From assembly GCA_902795065.1 (NCBI GenBank), contig CADBJR010000021.1:1-51661 (forward strand): DNA of 51,661 nt, read 5' to 3'. This stretch comes from an uncultured Coriobacteriaceae bacterium (GTDB lineage Bacteria; Actinomycetota; Coriobacteriia; Coriobacteriales; Atopobiaceae). Within the stretch, counting starts at the first letter, position 1; the number at the start of each line of letters is the position of its first letter. Shown here piece after piece: positions 7,942 through 16,994 of the stretch. The translations under genes were made by a program, and so were the position numbers. The notes under the pieces were generated by a model. It did not search any database. It saw only the letters and a program-made list of their open reading frames with translations, and was not told the DNA's origin.

Positions 7942-8760
7942 TCAAGACAGGCGCATGGCCTCGTGGTCTCGACGGTTGCGCAGGTTCACGACGGTGCCCT
8001 GCATGCCATGGGGGACATAGGAGAGGCCGTGCAGGTCGTCGGGCAGGTAGTCGACGAGCGAGAGCGACGCCGTCTGCACGGGTGTCCCCTCGAGCGGACC
8101 TGCATGGGCGATCAGGGCGTGCACCTGCGCACCCTGCGCGACGAGGCGCTCCTCGTATTCGCTCTTCGGCGTGTCGGGGAAGTCGGCGCGATAGTCGTCG
8201 CCGACGTAGTCGGGGACATACCCTGCGAGCTCGAACTGCGTGAGCGCGAACGCGAAGAGCGGCTCGTGGTCGGTCTTGAAGGTGATCTGCGCCCCATCTG
8301 CGAGCAGGCTGCGGTACTCGAGGAGCCGCTCGAGGGCCACGAGGCGTTTGGAAGCCTCCTTCTTGCGCGGATAGGGTGTGGGGAAGTTGATGGTGATGCC
8401 CGCCAGCTCGCCGGGGGCGAAGAAGCGCACGAGGTCGTCGCCGAGGCCGGGGATGACGAGGGCGTTGCCGAGATTCCCCTCGATGATGTGCTGGGCGGAA
8501 TATACGATGCAGACTGGCTCGCCATCCAGCCCGATGAACAGCACGTCGGGCTCTGCGGCGGCTGATGCGGTGAGGAATGCACCCTTGCCGCAGCCCACGT
8601 CGAGGCGCACCTCGCGGAAGGGCTTGCTGCCGATGGGCGTGCAGGCATCGGCCCAGCGTCCGGCGAGACGCGCGGGCTCGAGCTCGATGGCGTCGGCGTA
8701 GCGCTCGAGGCGCTCCTCGAGCACGAAGTTCCTGGGAAGGCGTGCGTGCAGGCCGTGCAT
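7942..8760 (-). CDS. trmB: tRNA (guanine-N7)-methyltransferase
   Basis: Methylates G46 in the variable loop of tRNAs using S-adenosylmethionine. SAM motif I is DVGCGKG (54-60), the family signature is NFPTPYPRKK (125-134, usually NFPDPWPKKRH), then FKTDHEPLFAF and YEERLVAQG, matching the substrate-binding end of TrmB. At 272 aa it is longer than usual (about 220) because of an extra C-terminal tail of roughly 55 residues. The acidic residue after motif I (IGLDGE) is shifted relative to the usual IGIE. It is the last gene of the dlt-type run, 12 bp after the carrier protein; the only upstream SD-like site (GAGGAG) is about 13 nt away, so translational coupling is likely. Confidence 0.85.
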   Translation of the reverse strand: MHGLHARLPRNFVLEERLERYADAIELEPARLAGRWADACTPIGSKPFREVRLDVGCGKGAFLTASAAAEPDVLFIGLDGEPVCIVYSAQHIIEGNLGNALVIPGLGDDLVRFFAPGELAGITINFPTPYPRKKEASKRLVALERLLEYRSLLADGAQITFKTDHEPLFAFALTQFELAGYVPDYVGDDYRADFPDTPKSEYEERLVAQGAQVHALIAHAGPLEGTPVQTASLSLVDYLPDDLHGLSYVPHGMQGTVVNLRNRRDHEAMRLS

Positions 8761-8772
8761 GCCGCTCGGAAG

Positions 8773-9015
8773 CTACTCCTCGTCGAGCAGGCGCTCGACC
8801 ATGGCGTACAGCGCCGCCGCGGAGTTGAAGTTCTCGGGCACGATCTCCGCTGCGGGGATGGAGATGTCGAACTCCTCGTTGAGGGCGGAGATGGTCGAGA
8901 GGATGTCGAAGCTGTCGAGCACATGGTCGTCGATGAGGGTGGTGCAGTTCTCGAAATCGACGTCTTCCTTGATATCCTGCAGCAGCTCAATGAATTCCTC
9001 GAGGGTCATGTCCAT
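8773..9015 (-). CDS. dltC: Acyl carrier protein, DltC-like (D-alanyl carrier)
   Basis: 80-aa acidic carrier protein. The phosphopantetheine attachment serine is Ser35 in VLDSFDIL; the Phe after Ser resembles DltC-type carriers (DSF/DSL) rather than fatty-acid ACP (DSLD). In D-alanylation the ligase DltA loads D-Ala on this arm and MBOAT/DltD-type proteins pass it outside. It lies 11 bp after the ligase and 12 bp before trmB. Confidence 0.85.
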   Translation of the reverse strand: MDMTLEEFIELLQDIKEDVDFENCTTLIDDHVLDSFDILSTISALNEEFDISIPAAEIVPENFNSAAALYAMVERLLDEE

Positions 9016-9026
9016 GCTCGTCTCCT

Positions 9027-10535
9027 CTATTTCAGGTTCGCCAGCGCGTTCCTATCTATCTTACCGTTCTTCGTGAGCGGCATGGCGTCGATCTGCCTGA
9101 TGGCGTTGGGCACCATGAAGGAGGGGAGCAGCGCGTGCAGGCTCTCGGCAAGCGCGTCCTTCTCGATCGAGCCCACGTAGAAGAGGCGCAGCTTCTTGCG
9201 GCGGCTGTCGTAGAGGCAGCAGGTCCGCTCGACCCCGTCGACGCCCATGGCCGCAGCCTCGATATCGCCGAGCTCGATGCGGTGGCCCATGTGCTTGATC
9301 TGGTGGTCCTTGCGCGACACGTACACGAGGTTGCCGTCCTCGTCGAGGCGGCCGAGGTCGCCGGTGCGGTAGATGGGCTCCAGCCAGCGCCTGTTGAGCG
9401 GGTTCTGGCAGAAGGAGGCCGCCGTGCGCTCCGCATCGCCCAGGTATCCCAGGCCGAGCGCGGTGCCGGAGACGCAGATCTCGCCCTGCTCGCCCGGTTC
9501 GGTCACGAGCGCGCCGTCCTCGTCGAGCAGGAAGACCCGCTCGTTGGCGAAGGGTTTGCCCATGGGGATGACCTCGTCGTTGGCGTATTCGCGGTCGATC
9601 ACGTAGTACGTGCAGTTGCAGGTGATCTCGGTGGGGCCGTAGAGGTTCACGTAGGTGGCGTCCGGCAGCCATTTCTGCCAGATGCGCAGCTGCTTGGGCG
9701 GCATGACCTCGCCCGAGAACATGACCTTCGAGACCTTCTCGGGGAGCCGGTAGCCGAAGCCGTTCATGATCGAGACGAAGCACATGGCGGAGACGGCCCA
9801 GATGAGGGTCGTGGCCCCGCGGTCGCAGAGGTAGTCCATGAGCTTCGTGGGCGTGGAGAAGTACTCGCGTGGGATGATGTGCATGCTCGCGCGGGCGCAG
9901 AGCATCGAGTAGATGTCCTTCACCGAGACGTCGAAGTCGAAGGGCGCCTGGTTGGCGATCACGTCGTCCGCGCCGATGCCGAGCGTGGAGCAGAACACGG
10001 GGATGAAGTCGATGACGGAGCGGTGGCTCACGAGCACGCCCTTGGGGGTTCCGGTCGACCCGCTCGTGAAGTTGCAGTAGAGGGGGTCGGTGTCGATGGC
10101 GGAAGCGCGAGCCGCGGCGAGCGCTCCATCATCGACGGGGCAGGCGGCGAGGTCCTCGAGCATGAGCGCCTCGTAGCCGGTGTCCGCGAGCATCTCGGCT
10201 GCCGTCTCGGCGTGCGCCGCGTCGGTGATGACGGCGGCGGGGGAGAGGGCTGCGAGGATGGCCTCGACGCGCACCTTGGGCTGGCGCGTGTCGATGAGCG
10301 AGTAGAACCCGCCCGCATAGGCCGTGCCGAGCATCGCCGCGAGGATGTCGGCGGACTTCTCTGCGTAGAGCGCGACGGCTTCGCCCGCATGCACGCGCCC
10401 GGAGAGGGCGGAACCGATCGCGCGGGCTTTCGCCTCGAGCTCCGCGAACGTGAGGCGGGACGATTCGTCTGCCACGGCGAGCTTGCCGGGGCATGCCTGC
10501 GCGGCGGTCTCAAGCCATTCGAGCACGTTTCTCAT
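9027..10535 (-). CDS. dltA: AMP-forming D-alanine--carrier protein ligase, DltA-like
   Basis: Activates an amino acid (D-Ala in the family) as adenylate and loads it onto the carrier protein. 502 aa is the usual DltA length. Visible are the phosphate loop TSGSTGTPKG (157-166), NLYGPTEITCNCTYYVID, YRTGDLGRLDEDG, RKDHQIKHMGHRIELGDIE and the C-terminal catalytic lysine in LTKNGKIDRNAL. The frame is open further upstream, but the start at 10535 follows an AGGAG site and comes 17 bp after the previous stop. Substrate assignment rests on resemblance and on the MBOAT/ACP neighbours. Confidence 0.88.
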   Translation of the reverse strand: MRNVLEWLETAAQACPGKLAVADESSRLTFAELEAKARAIGSALSGRVHAGEAVALYAEKSADILAAMLGTAYAGGFYSLIDTRQPKVRVEAILAALSPAAVITDAAHAETAAEMLADTGYEALMLEDLAACPVDDGALAAARASAIDTDPLYCNFTSGSTGTPKGVLVSHRSVIDFIPVFCSTLGIGADDVIANQAPFDFDVSVKDIYSMLCARASMHIIPREYFSTPTKLMDYLCDRGATTLIWAVSAMCFVSIMNGFGYRLPEKVSKVMFSGEVMPPKQLRIWQKWLPDATYVNLYGPTEITCNCTYYVIDREYANDEVIPMGKPFANERVFLLDEDGALVTEPGEQGEICVSGTALGLGYLGDAERTAASFCQNPLNRRWLEPIYRTGDLGRLDEDGNLVYVSRKDHQIKHMGHRIELGDIEAAAMGVDGVERTCCLYDSRRKKLRLFYVGSIEKDALAESLHALLPSFMVPNAIRQIDAMPLTKNGKIDRNALANLK

Positions 10536-10552
10536 GGTGTCTCCTAAGCCTC

Positions 10553-11914
10553 CTAATAGAGGACGGTGTGTTGGTAGCTGCGGTCGGCCTCCGATGCGGA
10601 ATCGGCCATGCGGGCATCCACGCGCACGGTGATTGTGCCATGGCCTGCACAGGGAAGGTCGAGGACGTTCTGCTCGCTCCAATCCTGCACCAGCTGCGCG
10701 GGCCCATCGTCGGCGATCACGCTGAAGCGGTAGCGGACCTGCGCGGGATCTCCCGTGTACGCCGTAGCCTCCACATGGACCATGCCGTCGGAGGCCGAGC
10801 TCTCGAAGTTCACGATCGAGATGGCCGTGACGCTGGCGAGGTACTCCTCCCACGATCCGTAGCTGTAGAAGTCGGCCGCGATATCATCGCCCGCCTCGGC
10901 GCGGGCGATGAGCGTGCCGAGCGACTTGGAGAAGCGTTCCGCACCGACGGGATTGAAGTGCTCCGGATCGCCGAAGTCATCGTCGAGCGGGGCGTAGATG
11001 TCTGCATGGATGAGGTTGAAGTCGAGGTAGGTGCCGCCCCCAGCCTCCACCATCTCCTGCAGCGCGGACATGTTGGCGGGATAGACCTCCCCGTATCCGA
11101 GCACCTCGAAGCTCGGGCGCGGCGTCACGACCACGTAGAGCTCGACGCCCCGCTCCGCGCAGAGCGAGAGGATCGCCTGGAGCGCGGCGAGGTTCTCCTC
11201 GTCGGGCTCCGACACGTCCCAGCGGTTGGCCGAGACCTGCGAGGGATCGGTCCAGTTGTAGGGCAGGTGGGTGTCGTAGTTGCAGTAGCCGCGTCCGAAC
11301 GCGATCATGCCCGGATCGTTGGCCGCGGCGGCCTCCTCCAGCGTGAGCGTGCGGCGCGCCTGGATGTTGGCGAGCACCGCGGAGGGGGAGAGCGACACAT
11401 GGTTGTAGGCCCAGGGGAAGAAGCTCCCGAGCGATGCCGCCCCACCGAAGAAGCTGGGGTTCAAGGGTATCGCGAGGGTTCCGGCGATCTGGTCGGCGAG
11501 GTCGCATCCTGCGAGCTCGGCCTGCTTGAAGGTGATGTAGGTGTTGATCCAGGGCTTCTCGGGGAGCGTCTCGATGCCCAGGCCGAGGATGACGCGGGTG
11601 ACGCCGTGGTCGTCGATGGCGTGCTCGATGGCGTCGTAGCTGCAGCTGAGCGACTGCGCGGGCGTCGCGAAGTTGAAGCTCTCCGAGCCGAGCGTCGAAT
11701 CGATCGCCGCGGGGTCGAAGGAGCGGTGCGCATAGGAGGAGCCGAGGCAGAGCGTGTCGATCTCGCCCTGCTCGAGCGCGCGGTACTGGCTCCAGATGAG
11801 CTCGGTGATGGTGCCGTAAGGCTCGAGCGCGAGCGAGAGGCCGAGGTTGGCGAGGCCGGCGACCACGATGAGCGCGAGGGCGATGAGGGCGGAGCGCAGC
11901 TTAGAAGTTGGCAT
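10553..11914 (-). CDS. SGNH-type protein in DltD position, with C-terminal extension
   Basis: N-terminal membrane anchor (about 8-30) followed by an SGNH-hydrolase-like domain: GSS with candidate nucleophile Ser60 (LCLGSSYAH) and the Asp-x-x-His pair DPEH (316-319) followed by FNPVGAERF. This arrangement fits the extracellular acyl-transfer partner of an MBOAT protein (DltD, AlgJ/AlgX, PatB types). The residues around the serine and the extra beta-rich domain after about residue 345 differ from classical DltD. The ATG at 11914 is inside the end of the MBOAT gene (14-bp overlap) behind GGAGG, so the two are translationally coupled. It probably handles the D-alanyl or another acyl group outside the membrane. 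Confidence 0.75.
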   Translation of the reverse strand: MPTSKLRSALIALALIVVAGLANLGLSLALEPYGTITELIWSQYRALEQGEIDTLCLGSSYAHRSFDPAAIDSTLGSESFNFATPAQSLSCSYDAIEHAIDDHGVTRVILGLGIETLPEKPWINTYITFKQAELAGCDLADQIAGTLAIPLNPSFFGGAASLGSFFPWAYNHVSLSPSAVLANIQARRTLTLEEAAAANDPGMIAFGRGYCNYDTHLPYNWTDPSQVSANRWDVSEPDEENLAALQAILSLCAERGVELYVVVTPRPSFEVLGYGEVYPANMSALQEMVEAGGGTYLDFNLIHADIYAPLDDDFGDPEHFNPVGAERFSKSLGTLIARAEAGDDIAADFYSYGSWEEYLASVTAISIVNFESSASDGMVHVEATAYTGDPAQVRYRFSVIADDGPAQLVQDWSEQNVLDLPCAGHGTITVRVDARMADSASEADRSYQHTVLY

Positions 11915-13475
11915 ACATGAACCCTCCTCCCACCTCGGAGACATGGTTCAGGGAGCTCACCACGAAGAAGCCGAGCACCAGGTAGACGGCGAAACGCACG
12001 AGCACGGGAAGCGCGAGGAAGCGCTCGCGCACGTCGACGCCCTTCTCGTAGAGGTAGTCGATCACGAGGATGACCGCGATGCACAGGAGCGCGCGACCGG
12101 GGATGAGGCCCTTGGTGAAACCCGAGGCGAGGAGCATCTCGTCCCAGGGCACGGGCATGAAGTTGGTGACGGTGTTGCGCAGGCAGATGAGCGCGTCGCC
12201 CACCCGGGGCATGCAGTCGAAGTAGCGGCCGATGGTCACGACGATGAAGGTCCGGACGATGGCGACGATATGCCAGGGCGTTCCCTCGCGGTTCACGTGG
12301 AACCGCTCTGCCATGCGGTCGAAGAGCGGCTTGAAGAGGTCGGCCAGCGCCACGATGACGCCGTTGTAGAGGCCCCACACGAGGTAGTGGGCCTGAGCGC
12401 CGTGCCAGAGGCCCACGAGCAGGAACACGATGACGTTGGCGATGCAGGCGCCTGCCGTGCGGCCGATGTGCTTGCCGAAGCGCGCGCCCGCCTTCTTGCC
12501 GAGCTCCTGGAAGGGCTTGGTGAGCGCGAGCGGGTAGAACACGTAATCGCGCATCCATGCGCCGAGCGAGATGTGCCAGCGCGTCCAGAAATCGGCGAGC
12601 GAGACCGAGAAGTACGGCTGCCTGAAGTTGGGGCCCATCTCGATGCCGAAGAGCTCCGAGACGCCCTCGACCATGTCGATGCCGCCCGAGAAGTCGCCGT
12701 AGAGCTGCGCGTTGTAGGCGAGCAGGCCCACCACGACGAGCGCGCCGGGGATGGAATCGTCGACGTGGCCGAAGATGTCGCCGACGGTCTTCTGGAGCAT
12801 GACGGCGACGGCGAACTTCTTGAAAAGGCCGAGGGCGATGCGCACGAGGCCGCGGCGCATGCCGTGCACATCGGGCGCATGGGGCGCTGTGAGCTGCGGT
12901 GCGAGCGCGCGGTGCTTGTTGATCGGGCCCTGGATGAGCTGGGGGAAGTACGCGGTGAAGAGCAGGTGCTTGGCGAGGTTGCGCTCCGCCGGCTCCTTGC
13001 CGTTGTAGACGTCGATCACGTAGCCCGTGACCTGGAAGGTGAAGAACGAGATGCCCAGCGGCAGCACGAGGCCGAGGTGGCCGGCATCCGGCATGAGGTA
13101 GCCGAGGATGGTCTCCCAGTACTTGAGGTAGCCGAGCACGCCAAGGCAGATGGCGAGCGCGCCGATGAGCACGAGGCGCTTGCGCACGGTGAAGCGCGCC
13201 TTGATCGCCTTCTTCTCCGCGCGGTCGGAGACGGCCTTGCGCGCCGCCTTGGACTGGCCCTCGAGCTTCTCGAGCCAGACCGCGGCGGCCCAGGAGACCG
13301 TCGCCGCGCCAATCACGTAGACGAGGCTCTGCCAGCCTCCGGCGATGGCGTAGAAGGCGAGGCTTGCGGCGAGCAGCGCCGTCCACTGGATGCCGGGCTT
13401 CACGCGCCCGAGCACCATGTAGATGCACCATGCTGCCGCGAGGAAGATCAGGAACTGGGCGGAGAAGAGCTCCAA
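11901..13475 (-). CDS. dltB: MBOAT acyltransferase, DltB-like
   Basis: Multi-pass membrane O-acyltransferase of 524 aa that passes an acyl group from carrier protein to an extracellular acceptor. The family signatures are visible: RWHISLGAWMRDYVFYPL (299 on), and the invariant histidine in GLWHGAQAHYLVWG (His358). It is longer than Bacillus DltB (about 400 aa) because of a charged loop around residues 68-100 and an extended C-terminal part. The start is TTG 13475 with GAGGAG about 8 nt upstream inside the end of the pyrophosphatase gene (5-bp gap). Order pyrophosphatase-MBOAT-SGNH-ligase-carrier-TrmB is on one strand without terminators. Confidence 0.88.
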   Translation of the reverse strand: MELFSAQFLIFLAAAWCIYMVLGRVKPGIQWTALLAASLAFYAIAGGWQSLVYVIGAATVSWAAAVWLEKLEGQSKAARKAVSDRAEKKAIKARFTVRKRLVLIGALAICLGVLGYLKYWETILGYLMPDAGHLGLVLPLGISFFTFQVTGYVIDVYNGKEPAERNLAKHLLFTAYFPQLIQGPINKHRALAPQLTAPHAPDVHGMRRGLVRIALGLFKKFAVAVMLQKTVGDIFGHVDDSIPGALVVVGLLAYNAQLYGDFSGGIDMVEGVSELFGIEMGPNFRQPYFSVSLADFWTRWHISLGAWMRDYVFYPLALTKPFQELGKKAGARFGKHIGRTAGACIANVIVFLLVGLWHGAQAHYLVWGLYNGVIVALADLFKPLFDRMAERFHVNREGTPWHIVAIVRTFIVVTIGRYFDCMPRVGDALICLRNTVTNFMPVPWDEMLLASGFTKGLIPGRALLCIAVILVIDYLYEKGVDVRERFLALPVLVRFAVYLVLGFFVVSSLNHVSEVGGGFMYANF

Positions 13476-13479
13476 CGCG

Positions 13480-15153
13480 CTACTCCTCGCGCTCTTTGAT
13501 GAGTCCCTGGATAGTGGCCATGAGCGGCGGAACGACCTGCTTCTTGCGGCTCACGACGCCGGGCAGGACCGCCTTGCCGGCCTCCGCCGCGACGCCGAAG
13601 GCACGTTCGACGATCTCCTCGCCGTCGGTGCCGAAGATGAGCACGTCGGACGTCTTGGTCTTGATGTCGGTGAACAGGTAGAAGAGCAGCGGCAGCTTCT
13701 CCTTCTCCGCAGCCGTCTCGAGGTACGGGCCGAGGAGGTCCTCCGCGGCCAGGCGGCTCTTCTCGGTGAGGTAGGAGCCCTGGCCCACGCCGAAGCGCAC
13801 GGGGCCGCGGCTGAACACCTTGAAATCCTGGTTGAAGACGTCCTCGGCGGAGCGGCCGGTGAGGTCGGCGCCCGCCTCGAACATCTCGTCGGCGTAGGAG
13901 TCGATGTCGATGCCCGCCATCACCGCGAGCGCGATGCCGGCGCGCACGTCCTTCTGCGTGCAGGTGGGGGAGCGGAACGCCAGCGTGTCGGAGAGGATGG
14001 CGGAGAGCATGAGGCCCGCGATGTTGGCGGGGATCTCGACGTTCTGCTCGTCGAACAGGTCGAAGAGGATGGTGCACGTGCAGCCCACGGGCATGTTGCG
14101 GAACATGACGGGACCGGAGGTCTCGACCGCGCCGATGCGGTGGTGGTCGATGATCTCGACGACCTCGGCCTCCTCGATGCCCTCGACGGCCTGGCTGCGC
14201 TCGTTGTGGTCGACGAGGATGACATGCTTCTTGCTGGGCTCGAGCAGGTTGATCGAGGTGACCGATCCCATGTAGTGGCCCGCATCGTCGAGCACCGGGT
14301 AGAAGCGGTGGCGCGTCTTGGCCATGGTCTTCTGCGCGTCCTCGACGGAGGTGTTGCGCGAGAACGCGATGATCTTATCGGCGGGAAGCATGTGTGCGCG
14401 CACGGGTGCCGACATGCACACGAGCTGCGCGGCCGCATAGGTGTCGTACGGGGTGGCGATGATGGAGCAGCCCTTCTCCTGCGCGAGCGCGACGATCTCG
14501 TCGGAGGGACGCACGTCGCAGCAGATGATGAGGCACTTCGCCCCGTGCTCGATGGCGTAGCGCTGGGTGGCCTCGAGGTTGGTGACGAGGATGATGTCTC
14601 CCTCCTCGAGCTTGGTCCCGAGTGCCTCGGGCGTGGTGCCCACGAGGATCTTGCCCCCGTCGATGATGCCCTCGGGATCGCCGCAGACCATGGTGGCGGA
14701 CAGCGTGTCGAGGACGTTGATGTAGCTGGTGCGCGAATCGCCGAGGATGGCCGTGTCGAAGATGTCCATGTTGGCGGAGGCGATGTCCTTGATGGCGATG
14801 AGCCCGAGCAGGTTGCTCTGCTCGTCGGTGATGTAGAGCGTGTCCATCTTGAGCTCGCGCATGAGCGTCCAGGCGGCGTAGAGGCTCGTCTCCTTGCCGA
14901 TGCCCACGGTGTACTGGATGTCGGCGTCCTTGAGCTGCGGCGTCACCGAGGTGATGAGGCGCGGCTCCTCGAAGCCGAAATGCTTGAGCACGAACGCCGT
15001 CTCGCGGTTGAGGTTTCCCGCCCTGCGCGCCTGGTAGGTGATGCCATCGCCCTTCTGGTTCTTGAGGTAGGCGTATGAGATGGCTGCGCAGATGCTGTCG
15101 GTATCGGGATGCTGGTGTCCGATGACGTTGATCTTGCGGATGGCGGAAGGCAT
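13480..15153 (-). CDS. ppaC: Manganese-dependent (family II) inorganic pyrophosphatase with CBS/DRTGG insert
   Basis: Hydrolyses pyrophosphate. DHH-type domain with HQHPDTDS (13-20) and the DHH motif in IIDHHRIGAVET; C-terminal DHHA2-type domain with RKKQVVPPL. Between about residues 65 and 310 the regulatory insert typical of the long class-II enzymes is present: a CBS pair split by a DRTGG-like domain, usually controlled by adenine nucleotides. 557 aa matches that class. The ATG at 15153 follows CGAGGAG. As the likely first gene of the D-alanylation-type run it would remove the pyrophosphate released by the adenylating ligase, although a housekeeping role is equally natural. Confidence 0.92.
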   Translation of the reverse strand: MPSAIRKINVIGHQHPDTDSICAAISYAYLKNQKGDGITYQARRAGNLNRETAFVLKHFGFEEPRLITSVTPQLKDADIQYTVGIGKETSLYAAWTLMRELKMDTLYITDEQSNLLGLIAIKDIASANMDIFDTAILGDSRTSYINVLDTLSATMVCGDPEGIIDGGKILVGTTPEALGTKLEEGDIILVTNLEATQRYAIEHGAKCLIICCDVRPSDEIVALAQEKGCSIIATPYDTYAAAQLVCMSAPVRAHMLPADKIIAFSRNTSVEDAQKTMAKTRHRFYPVLDDAGHYMGSVTSINLLEPSKKHVILVDHNERSQAVEGIEEAEVVEIIDHHRIGAVETSGPVMFRNMPVGCTCTILFDLFDEQNVEIPANIAGLMLSAILSDTLAFRSPTCTQKDVRAGIALAVMAGIDIDSYADEMFEAGADLTGRSAEDVFNQDFKVFSRGPVRFGVGQGSYLTEKSRLAAEDLLGPYLETAAEKEKLPLLFYLFTDIKTKTSDVLIFGTDGEEIVERAFGVAAEAGKAVLPGVVSRKKQVVPPLMATIQGLIKEREE

Positions 15154-15241
15154 GGCGGCTCCTCGGAACGGGGATGGTCATCTTTTCATTATCGCGCAAA
15201 TCGTTCCCGATGGGCGCCTGCATATGCTGTCTACCGAACCC

Positions 15242-15835
15242 CTACAGCTCGGTGATGACCCGGTCGGCGAGACCCCATGCGACGGCCTCCTCCGCATCGA
15301 ACCAGGCGTCGCGCGCGGTCGCCTCGAGCACCTCGTCCAGGGAGTGGCCGGTGTGCTTGGCGATGACCTGTGCGGTCACCTCGCGCGTGCGCATGATCCT
15401 GTCGGCGACGCTGCGCAGCTCCAGCGCCGATCCCCCCACGCCGCTCGGGATGAGGGGGTCATGGATCATGACCGTGGAGTGGGGGAGCATCTCGCGCTCG
15501 TCGCCGGAGAGGAACAGGAGCGCGGCCATGCTCGCTGCCGTTCCCAGGCACACGGTGCGGATCGGGCAGCTCACGGCCTGCATGACGTCGTAGAGCGCCA
15601 GCCCGCTCGACACCTCTCCGCCAGGGCTGTTGATGAAGATGGCGATTCCGGCGTGCGGGTCCTGTTTCTCGAGGCAGCGGATCTGGAGGATGAGGGCGTT
15701 CACGAGCTCGCGGTCGATGTTGCCCACGCACACGAGCTCGCGGTCGGCGAACATGTCGTCCACGATGCTGCGGCGCGTCTCGCCGCAGGCCGTCTCGCGG
15801 TAGATGGAGGGGAGGTCGATGGGGGACTCGAGCAT
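15242..15835 (-). CDS. ClpP-like serine protease, accessory paralogue
   Basis: Clp protease proteolytic subunit of 197 aa with a complete catalytic triad: Ser102 (GTAASMAALL), His125 (VMIHDP) and Asp176 (ATARDAWFD). The core NSPGGEVSSGLALYDVMQ is canonical, but GTAASMAALLFLSG replaces the housekeeping GQAASMGAFLL-type segment, and no ATPase partner is nearby. The start at 15835 follows AAGGAG. It lies 32 bp after the coupling-ATPase remnant in the same direction, which suggests it came with a mobile element; ClpP-like genes are known as cargo of such elements. It is 88 bp upstream of ppaC. Confidence 0.85.
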   Translation of the reverse strand: MLESPIDLPSIYRETACGETRRSIVDDMFADRELVCVGNIDRELVNALILQIRCLEKQDPHAGIAIFINSPGGEVSSGLALYDVMQAVSCPIRTVCLGTAASMAALLFLSGDEREMLPHSTVMIHDPLIPSGVGGSALELRSVADRIMRTREVTAQVIAKHTGHSLDEVLEATARDAWFDAEEAVAWGLADRVITEL

Positions 15836-15867
15836 GATGGCTCCTTCCAGAAGGACATGGCTGACGT

Positions 15868-16994
15868 TCAGAGACACGACGCCTGCGTGCAGGCATCGAG
15901 CATTTCGCGGTAGCGGGGGTTGCTGGCAAGGTCGTACTTGGCGGCCTCGCGCCCGCCCTGGCCGCGCACGAAGACCCAGCAGCGGTCGATCGGCGTGCGC
16001 AGCAGCGTCGTCGGCGCCTTGTCGGCGTAGACCGAGAAGTACGAGGCCGTCTCGTAGTCCTGCGCCGCGAGCAGCAGCTGGGCGTCGCAGTTGCCGATGA
16101 CCGAGTACGCGCCGTTGTCGCCGTAGAGGCCCTTGAGCTGCGTGAGGCTCTGGCAGATCACGGTGATCCACACCTCGCGGGACCGCGAGACCGAGAGCAC
16201 CGCGTCGATATCCTCGATGCCCAGGTTGCAGAAGTCGTCGAGCATGATGCGCACGGGCCGGGGGAGGCGCCTTCCCGGGGATTCGAGCGCATAGTCGAAC
16301 AGGGCTCTGATCGTCTGCGTGACGAACAGACCCGCGATCGGGGAGAGCGTGCGGTCGAGGTCGTCGACGACCACGAACAGCGCCGTCTTCCCACGGGCGA
16401 GGGAGCGCACGTCGACCTGGTCGGGCTGTGCGAAGAGGTCGAGGACGTCGTCCTGGAGGAACGGCATGATATGCCCGATCATGACCCCGATGGTCGAGGC
16501 GAGCATCTTCTCCGCGGAGGAGTTCATCATGACGCGACGGTGCATCGCGAGCGCCATCGAGTCCGGTGCGATGGCATCGAGCTGCGCGAAGAGCGTCTTC
16601 ACCTCCTCGCGCTGCACCCGCTCGGCGAGCGTGAGAGCGGCGGCGAGGTTGCGCTCCGATGCGGGGAGCTGCTCGAGGGCGAAGGCGATGCAGGCGGCGA
16701 GCATGTTGGCGGCCGACTGGTCCCAGTAGGGGTCCTGCGAGAACTGGACGGGGCAGATCGCGTTCGTGCTGTAGAGGTCGCCCTTCACGTCGACGATGAG
16801 GAAGGAGGAGCCCATCTCGAGGACGTTCGGCATGAGGTGGCCGCGGGTCTTGCCGAGCCCGGGGTTCCGATCACGAAGGTGTTCGCGTTGAGTCCCGTCT
16901 CCCACTGGTCGGTGGGAAGCGAGATGCCCTCGGCGAGGATGGTGGTGCTCCGGTAGGGCGTGCGGTCGTCTGCGCTGCCGGTGCTGCGGATCAT
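15868..16994 (-). pseudogene. VirD4/TraG-like conjugative coupling ATPase, frameshifted in Walker A
   Basis: Type IV coupling proteins pump DNA into a conjugation channel. The frame from ATG 16994 (RBS GGAAGGAG) reaches FVIGTPGS and then shifts; in the next frame the sequence continues GKTRGHLMPNVLEMGSSFLIVDVKGDLY, so one base is missing near 16853 exactly inside the Walker A loop. Downstream are DPYWDQSAANML, the Walker B region MLDDFCNLGIEDID and SRSREVWITVICQSLTQL, all TraG/VirD4 features. Between KGDLY and DPYWD about 60 residues usual in the family seem to be missing. No N-terminal membrane helices are present. The ATG overlaps the previous stop (ATGA). A sequencing error cannot be excluded for the single-base shift. 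Confidence 0.8.

Noticed and set aside
10536-10853. N-terminal extension of the DltA-like ligase
   Set aside because: It overlaps the SGNH gene in another frame and lacks similarity; the ATG at 10535 has a good ribosome site and the usual family N-terminus.
16840-16870. Programmed ribosomal frameshift in the coupling ATPase
   Set aside because: No slippery heptamer or downstream pseudoknot is visible, and programmed shifts are not known at this site in the family.
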